This document shows, piece by piece, positions 38,195-46,111 of a stretch of 64,000 bases of DNA; positions within the stretch are counted from its first letter, which is position 1; every line of letters starts with the position of its first letter. The translations under genes and the position numbers were made by a program. The notes beneath the pieces were generated by a model. The model was not told where the DNA came from. It did not search any database and saw only the letters and a program-made list of their open reading frames with translations. The DNA comes from Colwellia sp. Arc7-D (GTDB lineage: Bacteria; Pseudomonadota; Gammaproteobacteria; Enterobacterales; Alteromonadaceae), in the NCBI RefSeq assembly GCF_003061515.1, contig NZ_CP028924.1, positions 1,550,001 to 1,614,000 on the forward strand. The letters run 5' to 3'.

Positions 38195-39541
38195 ATGTCT
38201 GACAATGATAAAAATGTATTAGAGCGTGGTTTAGAAAATATTCAGCCACAATTCTCCAGTTTTATTCGTGCCCAAACAACTTCAAGTTTGTTTCTTCTAA
38301 TGTCCACCATTGTTGCATTATGGTGGGCGAACTCTATTTATTCAGCAAGTTATGTGAATTTAGTGCACACACCCGTTGGTTTGCTTTTTGGCGATTTTGA
38401 ATTTAAAGCCTCACTCAAGCACATTATTAATGATGGCCTAATGGTGATTTTCTTCTTTTTACTGGGCCTAGAAATAAAACGCGAAGTATTGGTAGGTGAT
38501 TTAGCTCAACCTGAAAATCGTCGCATGCTAATTTTATGTGCTTTGGGCGGTATGATCTCTCCAGCATTAATTTATTCTATGTTTAACTACTCCCTAGACT
38601 CACAAATCGGTTGGGGTATTCCCATGGCCACTGACACCGCTTTTGCTTTAGGTGTGCTTACTATTGTGAGAAAACACATACCTGCCAGTCTTTTAGCGTT
38701 TATTGTTGGACTTGCCATAGTTGACGATGTTGGGGCAATACTGGTTATTGCAATTTTCTACACAGAGCAAATTTCTGTAATGTACCTGTCGAGCGCATTT
38801 GCTCTCGTCGCTTTTTTAGCCATTGCTAATTATGCTGGTGTACGACAACCGTTGTTTTATATTGTTATTAGTATTATTACTTGGCTTCTTATGCTCAAAA
38901 CGGGAGTCCATCCTACTGTTGCCGGTGTAGCCATTGCCTTAACGGTACCTGCTAGACCAGAAGTTGCATCAGGTAAGTTAGTCAAAAAAGCAAAATCAAT
39001 TATTAAATCAATCGAGAAAAAACCACAATCGGTTGATGTGCTCGGTAATAAAGATGATCACGATGAAATATTAAAAGTGCGCGATGTAGCTGAAGAAGCC
39101 AGTACGCCACTGCGCCGATGGGAAGGTGCATTGCATTTGCCTGTTTCATTATTTATTTTGCCTTTGTTTGCTTTAACTAACGCGGGTGTTGTAGTCAGTT
39201 TCAGCTCCTTTGGCGCGAGCTTACAAAGCCCGGTTGGTTTAGGTATTATTTCTGGCTTAGTACTAGGTAAATTTATTGGTATTTCTGGTGCTTGTTGGTT
39301 AGCTCTGCGTTATAAATTGGGTAGCTTACCTAGTGGCGTTAACTTTCAACATGTTATAGGTGCTTCGCTAATAACGGGGATTGGTTTTACCATGTCTACT
39401 TTTATTGCCATGTTGGGATTTGACGGACAACCAGAGCAATTACAATATGCCAAAACCGCGATATTAATTGGCTCTGTAGTTGCGGCTGTTTTAGGTGCTA
39501 TTTATTTGCGAGTTATTTCGACAAAACAGAGCCAAGAATAA
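38195..39541 (+). CDS. nhaA: Na+/H+ antiporter NhaA
   Basis: A 448-residue inner-membrane antiporter that exports Na+ in exchange for H+, fitting a marine bacterium. The ion-binding residues are seen as Asp147 (IPMATDTAFALGVL) and the Asp177-Asp178 pair (LAIVDDVGAIL); the C-terminal LITGIGFTMSTFIAMLGF is also typical. It is about 60 residues longer than E. coli NhaA (388), chiefly because of a hydrophilic, charged segment at about residues 250-305 (KSIIKSIEKKPQ, KDDHDEILKVRDVAEEA) in the loop before PLRRWEGALHLPV. ATG 38195 follows GTGAGGAGAC. A strong terminator follows. Confidence 0.96.
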   Translation: MSDNDKNVLERGLENIQPQFSSFIRAQTTSSLFLLMSTIVALWWANSIYSASYVNLVHTPVGLLFGDFEFKASLKHIINDGLMVIFFFLLGLEIKREVLVGDLAQPENRRMLILCALGGMISPALIYSMFNYSLDSQIGWGIPMATDTAFALGVLTIVRKHIPASLLAFIVGLAIVDDVGAILVIAIFYTEQISVMYLSSAFALVAFLAIANYAGVRQPLFYIVISIITWLLMLKTGVHPTVAGVAIALTVPARPEVASGKLVKKAKSIIKSIEKKPQSVDVLGNKDDHDEILKVRDVAEEASTPLRRWEGALHLPVSLFILPLFALTNAGVVVSFSSFGASLQSPVGLGIISGLVLGKFIGISGACWLALRYKLGSLPSGVNFQHVIGASLITGIGFTMSTFIAMLGFDGQPEQLQYAKTAILIGSVVAAVLGAIYLRVISTKQSQE

Positions 39542-39590
39542 ATATATTTAATTCATTATGATAAAAAGAATCGAGCGTATGTAATTTGAA

Positions 39591-39623
39591 AGGCCATTAT
39601 CATTTTAAAAATGATAATGGCCT
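39591..39623 (+). terminator. Strong hairpin terminator after nhaA
   Basis: AGGCCATTATCATTTT (39591-39606) is complementary to AAAATGATAATGGCCT (39608-39623); realistically a 13-14-bp stem with an A/T loop forms, followed by GCTTTGCTTT. It can also act on the opposite strand. Confidence 0.75.
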
Positions 39624-39664
39624 GCTTTGCTTTAACGGAAATTAAAGGCTAGTTAATAGGAAAA

Positions 39665-40042
39665 ATGGAACCTAATTACTCAACGTATACTTTAGATGAG
39701 TTAATCGATGTTGAAAGTCACATCGATAAAGTTATTTATCCTGAAAGGTATAAACAGGTTTGTGAGCAAATAACACTTAAACAAAATGATCCTAAAGTAG
39801 CTGATGAAATTAAATTAAACGGCAAAGTTGCTAAGGTAAATAGATTACTTTACCTCGTCGCATTCTTTTGGTTTTTTGCTTTTTTTACTCTACTAACTGG
39901 TGAGTTTAGGCTTAAGGGTTACAGTGCTTATTATGAAGGTAATACTATAGGTTTTTTCTGTGGTGTTGTGCTTTATTTTAGCCTTGGATTACTGATTTAC
40001 ATAAAGTACATGAATCAAAGTAGGAAAATAATTAGCCAATAA
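39665..40042 (+). CDS. Hypothetical small membrane protein
   Basis: A 125-residue protein. The N-terminal soluble part (1-58) contains YSTYTLDELIDVESHIDK and YPERYKQV, a pattern I have seen in small uncharacterised membrane proteins of proteobacteria, where it may be a short helical motif. Two membrane helices follow (about 60-80 and 95-115), leaving a short charged tail. ATG 39665 follows TAGGAAAA. It stands alone between the nhaA terminator and the next small gene. Function unknown. Confidence 0.75.
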   Translation: MEPNYSTYTLDELIDVESHIDKVIYPERYKQVCEQITLKQNDPKVADEIKLNGKVAKVNRLLYLVAFFWFFAFFTLLTGEFRLKGYSAYYEGNTIGFFCGVVLYFSLGLLIYIKYMNQSRKIISQ

Positions 40043-40144
40043 AATTGGTTAGTTTATTCAAGCAATATTACAGACTGTTTTTTAGGATAACACCAGCCTA
40101 CACAACAATTATTTTTAACATACTACTTTTTATATGGAATAAAC

Positions 40145-40396
40145 ATGGACGATTTTGATTGGTTTGAATCTGGTTCAGGCGAGCGATTTCATTCTGCCAT
40201 TTATAATTGCCCTGATTGTAATAAAAAGGTCGCCTTTGGTGATAACTTCTGTCGACATTGTGGTGTTAAATATACACCTGCGATGTGTAGTGCCATGAAG
40301 AAGAATTTAAAAGTTTTTGGCAGTAAAAATTTCAAGCATTTAGTGATTGCAATGATATTAGTCTTACTGATTATATTAGCGACAACTTTTGCCTGA
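40145..40396 (+). CDS. Hypothetical zinc-ribbon membrane-anchored protein
   Basis: An 83-residue protein with a cytoplasmic zinc ribbon formed by Cys22-x-x-Cys25 (NCPDCNKK) and Cys36-x-x-Cys39 (FCRHCGVKY), then a positively charged linker and one C-terminal membrane helix (about 62-82). The build suggests a tail-anchored protein with a small metal-binding head. ATG 40145 follows TGGAAT. Function unknown. Confidence 0.78.
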   Translation: MDDFDWFESGSGERFHSAIYNCPDCNKKVAFGDNFCRHCGVKYTPAMCSAMKKNLKVFGSKNFKHLVIAMILVLLIILATTFA

Positions 40397-40443
40397 TTTA
40401 TCAGTTACCCTTTAAGTTAAAAACGAACTATGCCTTACTTTAA

Positions 40444-40478
40444 AATGTTAAATGTTAAATGTTAAATGTTAAATGTTA
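40444..40478 (+). repeat. AATGTTA heptamer x5 before a lipoprotein gene
   Basis: Five exact copies of AATGTTA. Each copy contains an ATG, and ATGs followed by enough copies open the tiny frame M-L-N-V-K-C-stop. The last ATG (40473) is in frame with the lipoprotein gene and would add 11 residues. Because the unit is 7 bases, each gain or loss changes which upstream ATG is in frame. Confidence 0.93.
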
Positions 40479-40505
40479 AATTCTAATAAAAATATGGAGA
40501 TTACC

Positions 40506-41003
40506 TTGAAAAAATTTATTACTTTAATCACTGCTTTAATTCTATTGTCCGGTTGTGTTTCATTTAAAAGTCCCTTACCTGAAGGCTACTCGGGTGCTAC
40601 AAGTACAATTTCAGATTCCTTTTCAAATCATGAAGGCTCAACTGCCCATTTTTATATTGTCAGTAAAGTTAATGGCTTATATATAGAAGACAGCGGTTAC
40701 AAAACCCGTGTTGTAAACTCTGGCCGAGGCTTCAATATGACACCCACTATGGTTTCTAGAGATGTTGCCGCGATTTCGCAAACGATTACCGTTGCGGGGT
40801 TTGTTCAATTTGCGACTGATGGACAAGCAATGTTTGGTGATAACATGCTAGTGACCGGTGACATTGAATTTACGCCAGTTGCCGGAGCACTTTACAAAGT
40901 TAATGGTAAATTAACTAAAAATGGCTCAGAGGTATGGATTGAAAGTTCATCCGGTGAAGTTGTGAGTGAAGTGGTAAAATCAGCTATTAAAAAAGAAAGC
41001 TAA
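40506..41003 (+). CDS. Hypothetical lipoprotein
   Basis: A 165-residue exported protein. I place the start at TTG 40506 because GGAG lies 6 bases before it and the product then begins MKKFITLITALILLSGC, a proper lipoprotein signal with the lipidated residue Cys17. An ATG at 40473 within the heptamer repeat, or at 40494, would put extra residues before the signal. The mature part is beta-rich (VNGLYIEDSGYKTRVVNSGR, GALYKVNGKLTKNGSEVWIE) and has no family I recognise. It should be anchored to a membrane by its lipid. Function unknown. Confidence 0.75.
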   Translation: MKKFITLITALILLSGCVSFKSPLPEGYSGATSTISDSFSNHEGSTAHFYIVSKVNGLYIEDSGYKTRVVNSGRGFNMTPTMVSRDVAAISQTITVAGFVQFATDGQAMFGDNMLVTGDIEFTPVAGALYKVNGKLTKNGSEVWIESSSGEVVSEVVKSAIKKES

Positions 41004-41106
41004 AACGTTATTACAAAAAATTATTGGGCTAGGTAAATATGTCCTCAACAGAATATATTAATCGTTTAGATTTAGGCCAATACATTCACCAGATCAAGGT
41101 CATTCA

Positions 41107-41439
41107 ATGTTTGAACTTAAAACCATCGCGCTTTTTGCGCTTACAGCCGTTGCTGAAATTGTAGGTTGTTATTTGCCTTATCTATGGCTTAAACAAGATA
41201 AAAGTATATTGCTATTAATTCCTGCGGCAGCAAGTCTTGCTTTGTTTGCTTGGCTTTTAACCTTGCATCCAACGGCTGCTGGTCGAGTATATGCAGCGTA
41301 TGGCGGTGTATATATTTTTGTCGCTATATTATGGCTTTGGGGTGTTGATGGTATAAAACCATCGTTTTGGGATGTTGTTGGTGGCACAGTTGCCTTAATT
41401 GGCATGGCCATTATTATGTTTGCGCCAAAAACCACCTAG
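41107..41439 (+). CDS. YnfA family (UPF0060) membrane protein
   Basis: A 110-residue inner-membrane protein with four membrane helices. [53 protein letters not shown] and IIMFAP match the UPF0060/YnfA family, a small-multidrug-resistance-like group; some members have been reported as efflux proteins, but the function here is uncertain. ATG 41107, with AAGG 12 bases before. Full family length. Confidence 0.92.
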   Translation: MFELKTIALFALTAVAEIVGCYLPYLWLKQDKSILLLIPAAASLALFAWLLTLHPTAAGRVYAAYGGVYIFVAILWLWGVDGIKPSFWDVVGGTVALIGMAIIMFAPKTT

Positions 41440-41485
41440 CACTCATAGGTGAGGGTACTTAGTTGTTTCAAGGATAGAACTAAAA

Positions 41486-42631
41486 ATGCAATTGAAAAAT
41501 AACCAAAGACTACCAGAATTAGATTGGCTAAGAGTTATACTCATATTTGCTGTATTCATTCATCATGTTTGTATGCCGTTTAATGGTGATAACTGGCATA
41601 TCATGAATACCGAATCGAGTAAGTTACTTGATGATGTGATGGTTTATTTTGAGCAGTTTAGGCTTCCTACTTTATTTTTTATTTCTGGTGTTGGTGCTGT
41701 TATTTTGCTGTCGAAAATATCAGTTAAAAAATTTGCTTCAGACAAGTTGTTAAGGCTTTTAATTCCACTTATTGTTGGTGTTTTATTCGTTGTTCCACCA
41801 CAAAGTTATATTGAAAATATCAGCCAATATGAGTCATTTTGGCAAGCATATCCCTCACTTGTGCTTAACTTATCCACTAATCATCTTTGGTTTATAGAAT
41901 ACCTTATTGTCTTCTCCTTACTTGCTATTCCTCTGAATACATTTTTAAACACTAAAGCTAGTACTAAAGTGTTTAAATACATTATAAAACTTACCAAATT
42001 TAAAGGTGGGTTGTTTTTATTCGTTAGTTTACTCATTGTGATAAAAATCAGCTTTTCTTTATTTTTTCCAAGCGACGATAACAAAATAGAAAACTTGTCT
42101 TCATCTAGTTATTATTTGTTCTTTTTTATTACGGGAATGATATTTGTTGCTAATAAGGAGCTTTGGCAAAGGGTTTGTGAACATCGGCTTTATCATTTAA
42201 TTATTCTTTTAATCAGTACGGTAATTTTTTATGGCTATTATTATTCTCCTGATCTTAGTGATTTTTTATCTTTAAATGTTCGATGGTCAATATGGTGGTT
42301 GGTGTGCTGTTTAGTTTCATGGTCTGCTTTGTTAACTATTTTAGGTTATGCCCAATTTTATTTGAACAAAACACCTCAATGGTTACGACTCAGTAATGAA
42401 CTCATTTATCCGTTTTATATTTTTCATCAAACGGTCATTGTTGTTATTGGTTTTTATGTCATCAATTGGCAAACATCAATATTGATTAAAATTATTTCGC
42501 TACTATTTTTATCCCTAATTACTACCTGTGGGATTTGTTTATTTATCATTAAACCGTTTAATCTTTTTCGTTTTTTATTTGGTTTGAAACTCAAAGGAAA
42601 AACCAAATTATTGTTAAGTAATAAGACATAA
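41486..42631 (+). CDS. Acyltransferase family 3 membrane protein
   Basis: A 381-residue protein with about ten membrane helices. It opens with LPELDWLRVILIFAVFIHHV, the typical start of acyltransferase-3 proteins with the conserved His pair in the first helix, followed by FRLPTLFFISGVGAVILLSK, also family-typical. Members transfer acyl groups (acetyl, succinyl) across the membrane to sugars or lipids, e.g. glucan modification by OpgC. The substrate cannot be told. ATG 41486 follows AAGGATAG. It lies alone between ynfA and the peroxiredoxin-like gene. Confidence 0.85.
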   Translation: MQLKNNQRLPELDWLRVILIFAVFIHHVCMPFNGDNWHIMNTESSKLLDDVMVYFEQFRLPTLFFISGVGAVILLSKISVKKFASDKLLRLLIPLIVGVLFVVPPQSYIENISQYESFWQAYPSLVLNLSTNHLWFIEYLIVFSLLAIPLNTFLNTKASTKVFKYIIKLTKFKGGLFLFVSLLIVIKISFSLFFPSDDNKIENLSSSSYYLFFFITGMIFVANKELWQRVCEHRLYHLIILLISTVIFYGYYYSPDLSDFLSLNVRWSIWWLVCCLVSWSALLTILGYAQFYLNKTPQWLRLSNELIYPFYIFHQTVIVVIGFYVINWQTSILIKIISLLFLSLITTCGICLFIIKPFNLFRFLFGLKLKGKTKLLLSNKT

Positions 42632-42777
42632 TATCTCTGAAAAATAACATTAATTGTTTTAATTATTAGCTTATTACTCAAAGCGTTTATCTTTTTATTT
42701 TAAGATTGTCGCTTTTATTTAATCACCGTTAGTGCTCCATTTAAAATGGGGTATCAGTTTTACGTTTAAGGAATTAC

Positions 42778-43425
42778 ATGACAAGTTTAAAGCAACAAAC
42801 TATTGCTAAGGTTGCTGCCGGGCGACAAGCGAATCCTGGGTTTATGAAAGAAGTTGATGAAATAATTGCTAAAGCAAAAGTATTTCAACAAGGTAGTGAA
42901 GCGCTGGACCTTGGTGAAACAGCAACTAGTTTTGTTTTACCTAATCAACACGGTAAATCAATTTCATTGGATGATTTACTGAAAAATGGCCCGGTTGTTG
43001 TAACGTTTTATCGTGGCAGTTGGTGCCCATATTGCAACCTACAGTTAAGAGCATTACAAGCTCGATTAGGCGATATACATGCTTTGGGTGCCCATTTAGT
43101 GGCCATTAGCCCACAAGTACCTGATGAGTCACTGACAAAAGATGAAATAAGCGCAATGGAGTTTTATGTTTTATCAGATCAAAATGCAACAGTTGCAGCG
43201 CAATATGGTGTGGCTTGGCAAGTACCTGAGTTTCTTTCTGAACATATGCGTGTAGACCGCAAGCTTGATTTAGATGTTATTAATAATGGAAATGGCAGTG
43301 TTTTACCTATACCTGCTACTTTTGTTATTGGGCGTGATGGCATTATTAAATGGCGATATGTTGATGTTGATTATAGAACACGCTCTGAGCCTGACGATAT
43401 TATTGAGGCATTAAAGTGCTTGTAA
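42778..43425 (+). CDS. AhpC/TSA peroxiredoxin-like thiol protein
   Basis: A 215-residue thioredoxin-fold protein. A 50-residue helical N-terminus precedes the fold: TSFVLPNQHGKSISLDDLL, VVVTFYRGSWCPYCNLQLRAL with Cys83 and Cys86, then LVAISPQVPDESL and LPIPATFVIGRDGIIKWRYV. The CPYC pair fits a thiol oxidoreductase or atypical peroxiredoxin of the AhpC/TSA group that would reduce hydroperoxides. ATG 42778 follows AAGGAATTAC. No disulfide-recycling partner is adjacent. Exact activity untested. Confidence 0.88.
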   Translation: MTSLKQQTIAKVAAGRQANPGFMKEVDEIIAKAKVFQQGSEALDLGETATSFVLPNQHGKSISLDDLLKNGPVVVTFYRGSWCPYCNLQLRALQARLGDIHALGAHLVAISPQVPDESLTKDEISAMEFYVLSDQNATVAAQYGVAWQVPEFLSEHMRVDRKLDLDVINNGNGSVLPIPATFVIGRDGIIKWRYVDVDYRTRSEPDDIIEALKCL

Positions 43426-43537
43426 CAAGGTTGTTTTTAAACTCGTTACAGTAAGTTTTATACCGTTAAATCGTCTAACTTTGCAACTTCAGCTAGCAAA
43501 CTTTAATAAAACCTAACTTATCGTCATGTTAACAAAC

Positions 43538-43574
43538 GCAGTTAAAACAAATGCAGTTAAAACGAGGGCAGTTT
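43538..43574 (+). repeat. 15-base tandem repeat ahead of the FMN reductase-like gene
   Basis: GCAGTTAAAAC occurs at 43538-43548 and 43553-43563 and partly (GCAGTTT) from 43568, a 15-base period with about 2.5 copies. The last copy carries GAGGG, the ribosome site of the next gene. Confidence 0.8.
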
Positions 43575-43575
43575 A

Positions 43576-44097
43576 ATGAAAACAGCGATTATACTGGCCT
43601 CATCTCGAGAGCAAGGTAATACACATCAGTTAGCTCATTTATATATGGAGCATCAAACCTGTGACTTGTTTAACCTAAGCGACTATGCAATATCGGCTTT
43701 TGATTATCAGCATCGAAATAAAAATGATGATTTTAAAGTGTTGATTAAAACACTCATAACGTATGACCACTTAATTTTTGCAACACCTGTTTACTGGTAC
43801 GCAATGAGTGCTCAAATGAAAGTGTTTGTTGATCGTTTATCCGATCTTTTAACCATCGAGAAAACGTTGGGAAGGGCACTCAAAGGAAAAAGTTGTTCTT
43901 TACTTGCCACTGGCGAAGATAACAAAGCACCTGAATGTTTTATCGCGCCCTTTAATTTGCTAGCTAATTATTTAGGTATTAACTTTACCTCTAGCTTCTA
44001 TTGTTGTTGTAGAAAAGACTTTATAAAGCAAGAGCATGTGAATGACTTGAAAAAGTATTTAGCCATTGATTTTGCAAATATCACAAGCTTAAAATAA
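43576..44097 (+). CDS. NAD(P)H-dependent FMN reductase / flavodoxin-fold protein
   Basis: A 173-residue flavodoxin-like protein. ILASSREQGNTHQLAHLYM holds the FMN-phosphate loop, and LIFATPVYWYAMSAQMKVFV followed by DRLSDLL is the typical flavin-contact loop of NADPH-dependent FMN reductases and azoreductase/iron-sulfur flavoproteins. There is a cluster SSFYCCCRKD near residues 137-146 with three adjacent cysteines, unusual for the family. ATG 43576 follows GAGGG within the tandem repeat. Likely a cytoplasmic quinone or flavin reductase. Confidence 0.85.
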   Translation: MKTAIILASSREQGNTHQLAHLYMEHQTCDLFNLSDYAISAFDYQHRNKNDDFKVLIKTLITYDHLIFATPVYWYAMSAQMKVFVDRLSDLLTIEKTLGRALKGKSCSLLATGEDNKAPECFIAPFNLLANYLGINFTSSFYCCCRKDFIKQEHVNDLKKYLAIDFANITSLK

Positions 44098-44418
44098 TAA
44101 GTTTTAAGCTAATAGTTTCAATTGTTTGCTGAGAAAATAGTGTGATGAAATTGGTGAGATTAAGCTGGTTTTTCTTACAGAACTAAGCAAGTTAGATCCA
44201 AGTAATAAGCAAGTCACATTCAAGTAATAAGTCAGATTAACTCTGCTACGAGTGGGGCGCTTATCAAAACCTTAAGCAATTAATTAAGGTATATTTTAAT
44301 CGAAATTAAATACAAACGTTTTTATTGTTTAAAAAAATTAATGCGGTTAGAGTGCTATCATCAACAGATAATATCAATTAACAGATTTGTCCCTATTTAA
44401 CGCCCTTGGAGATCTAAT
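44098..44418. other. 321-base intergenic region with a 22-base tandem repeat
   Basis: It contains two copies of a 22-base repeat (AAGCAAGTTAGATCCAAGTA-like) at 44185-44206 and 44207-44228 plus a partial third copy. The remainder, AT-rich, should carry the promoter of the DUF1090 gene. No gene seen. Confidence 0.6.
44185..44238 (+). repeat. 22-base tandem repeat, about 2.4 copies
   Basis: Copy 1 (44185-44206) and copy 2 (44207-44228) share AAGCAAGT at the start and CAAGTAAT at the end, with differences in the centre. A third, incomplete copy begins AAGTCAGATT at 44229. Confidence 0.75.
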
Positions 44419-44844
44419 ATGAGCAATATATCTAATAAGTTCTTAACTGTTCCAACCATGACCTTGGTAGGAGTACTTTTTTTTGCTTGGTCTACTTCAG
44501 CCATAGCATCTCCTAGCTGTACTAAGCTAAAGGGTTGTGAAAAGAAGGTATGTGAAATAGAAAATCAGCGTATTATTGCAAATAAACATGATAATAAGCC
44601 CAAAGTCACTCGATTAACAAAAGCACTTGAAAAAGTGAAAGAGCAATGTACTAACGACGGGCTTAAAGCAGAGCTAATTGAAGATATTGCAGAAGCTAAA
44701 GCTGAAGTTACTAAATATGAAGCGGATCTCAATAAAGCGGTAAAACAGAAAGATAGCGATAAAGTTTTCAAATATAAAGCAAAGATAAAAGATAAAAATA
44801 GAAAAATAAAGCAACTCCAAAAGAAGTTGTCTGTATTAGATTAA
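44419..44844 (+). CDS. DUF1090 family periplasmic coiled-coil protein
   Basis: A 141-residue exported protein. The signal peptide (about 1-31) ends STSAIASPSC, and the mature part is almost entirely charged helix. CTKLKGCEKKVCEIENQRII, LTKALEKVKEQCTNDGLKAE and IKDKNRKIKQLQKKL fit the DUF1090 (YqjC-like) pattern, including conserved cysteines that probably pair. Its role is unknown; relatives in enterics lie near envelope-stress genes. ATG 44419 follows TTGGAGATC. Confidence 0.82.
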   Translation: MSNISNKFLTVPTMTLVGVLFFAWSTSAIASPSCTKLKGCEKKVCEIENQRIIANKHDNKPKVTRLTKALEKVKEQCTNDGLKAELIEDIAEAKAEVTKYEADLNKAVKQKDSDKVFKYKAKIKDKNRKIKQLQKKLSVLD

Positions 44845-44885
44845 TTGATTTATACCTTAGTCATTTAACGAAAAAAGTAGCTAAA

Positions 44886-44957
44886 GTGCTTTCTGTTTTT
44901 ATAAAAACTCAATGGTTATTACAAGAGTAAGATTCTTACATTGATAACAGAAAGTAC
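44886..44957. other. Structured intergenic element after the DUF1090 gene
   Basis: An outer 12-bp stem GTGCTTTCTGTT (44886-44897) / AACAGAAAGTAC (44946-44957) with one G-T pair encloses an inner hairpin GTAAG (44927-44931) / CTTAC (44935-44939). It may be a 3'-end structure of the DUF1090 transcript or a small RNA element. No known family. Confidence 0.4.
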
Positions 44958-45099
44958 CTATTTTTATTCAATAGTTAATCTCATAACTGCAAAACCATAA
45001 TTAAGCGTAAGGCTTTGTTGTAAAATAATTATAAAATGAATGGTTGTTCTGGCTTATTCGAATACTCAATGATGATAAACAAATTGTGAAGAGAAATAG

Positions 45100-45483
45100 A
45101 TGCCCCGTATTCCACTTTTAGTCATTGCTTTATTTTTTCTAACTGGCGGAATTGCACATTTTGTTATGGCTGATTTTTTTATCAAGGCGATGCCTGATTA
45201 CCTTGGATACCATAAAGAACTTGTGCTTATTAGTGGTGTTTTGGAAATATTAGGTGCCATTGGTATTTTAATTCCTCAAACACGGTTATTAGCTGGCTAT
45301 GGGTTAATAGCATTAATCATCGCTGTTTATCCGGCTAATATACATATGGCTCTGCACCCCGAAAAGTATACAAACATATCAACGCTTTTATTATATATTC
45401 GTCTACCATGTCAGTTTTTATTCGTTTGGTTTGTATGGTGGGCAATTGCACCAGAGAGGCTAAAAACTAATCCTATAAGTTAA
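45100..45483 (+). CDS. DoxX-like membrane protein
   Basis: A 127-residue inner-membrane protein with four hydrophobic segments. FFLTGGIAHFVMADFFIKAMP, VLISGVLEILGAIGILIP and YPANIHMALHP match the DoxX/DoxD-like small-membrane-protein group, loosely linked to redox or quinone functions. ATG 45100 follows GAAGAGAAAT. Possibly cotranscribed with the SRPBCC gene 70 bases on. Function unknown. Confidence 0.8.
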   Translation: MPRIPLLVIALFFLTGGIAHFVMADFFIKAMPDYLGYHKELVLISGVLEILGAIGILIPQTRLLAGYGLIALIIAVYPANIHMALHPEKYTNISTLLLYIRLPCQFLFVWFVWWAIAPERLKTNPIS

Positions 45484-45553
45484 TAAACGCGCTATAGTTG
45501 TAACATTATTGTCAGTTAAAACTGAGTGTGCCTTTCAAAAGTAGGAAAATATT

Positions 45554-45994
45554 ATGCATGAAATAAGTCATCGAGTAGGTATTAAAGCCTCAGTTGAAAA
45601 AATATATCAAGCATTAACCACTAATGAAGGTTTAACGCAATGGTGGACTAACGATGTGTCAGGTGCGGGCTCCGTTGGTTCAATTATCAAGTTTCGTTTT
45701 AATGGTGGCGGTCCCGATTTTAAAGTTACCGAACTGGAGCCAAATAAAACTGTGCGTTGGCAACATTCTGGTAATATGCCTGAGGCTTGGGTAAATACTG
45801 AAATTAGTTTTCAATTGTCTACTGATGGCGTACAAACATTTGTGCGTTTTAGTCATACTAATTGGCAAGAGTGTTCAGATTTTATGGCACATTGTAGTAC
45901 GAAGTGGGCGGTTTTTTTACTGAGCCTTAAAAGTGCAATGGAAACGAATCAAGGCAAGCCTTTTCCAAATGATATCTCTATAGATCATTCTTAA
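45554..45994 (+). CDS. SRPBCC (AHSA1-like) domain protein
   Basis: A 146-residue helix-grip protein. VEKIYQALTTNEGLTQWWT at the start, FKVTELEPNKTVRWQH in the middle and CSTKWAVFLLSLKSAMETNQ at the end are the usual features of AHSA1/SRPBCC proteins that bind hydrophobic ligands or, in eukaryotic relatives, activate Hsp90. ATG 45554 follows AGGAAAAT. Ligand unknown. Confidence 0.9.
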   Translation: MHEISHRVGIKASVEKIYQALTTNEGLTQWWTNDVSGAGSVGSIIKFRFNGGGPDFKVTELEPNKTVRWQHSGNMPEAWVNTEISFQLSTDGVQTFVRFSHTNWQECSDFMAHCSTKWAVFLLSLKSAMETNQGKPFPNDISIDHS

Positions 45995-46028
45995 TTTTTA
46001 AATACGTTTTTTTCAATAAAATACAACA

Positions 46029-46059
46029 CCGATAGCACAACATCCGCTAGTGTTATCGG
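46029..46059 (+). terminator. Hairpin before recC
   Basis: CCGATAGCAC (46029-46038) pairs with GTGTTATCGG (46050-46059) with one G-T wobble, 11-base loop. It lies 35 bases after the SRPBCC stop and probably ends that transcript before the rec operon. No T-run. Confidence 0.5.
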
Positions 46060-46111
46060 GCTTGATGTGGTTAAATTTAGCTATAAGAAAAATGGCTAAA
46101 AAGGCGCGCAT

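Noticed and set aside
46000..46111. SOS (LexA) box before recC
   Set aside because: No CTGT-N8-ACAG pattern could be found in the upstream region.
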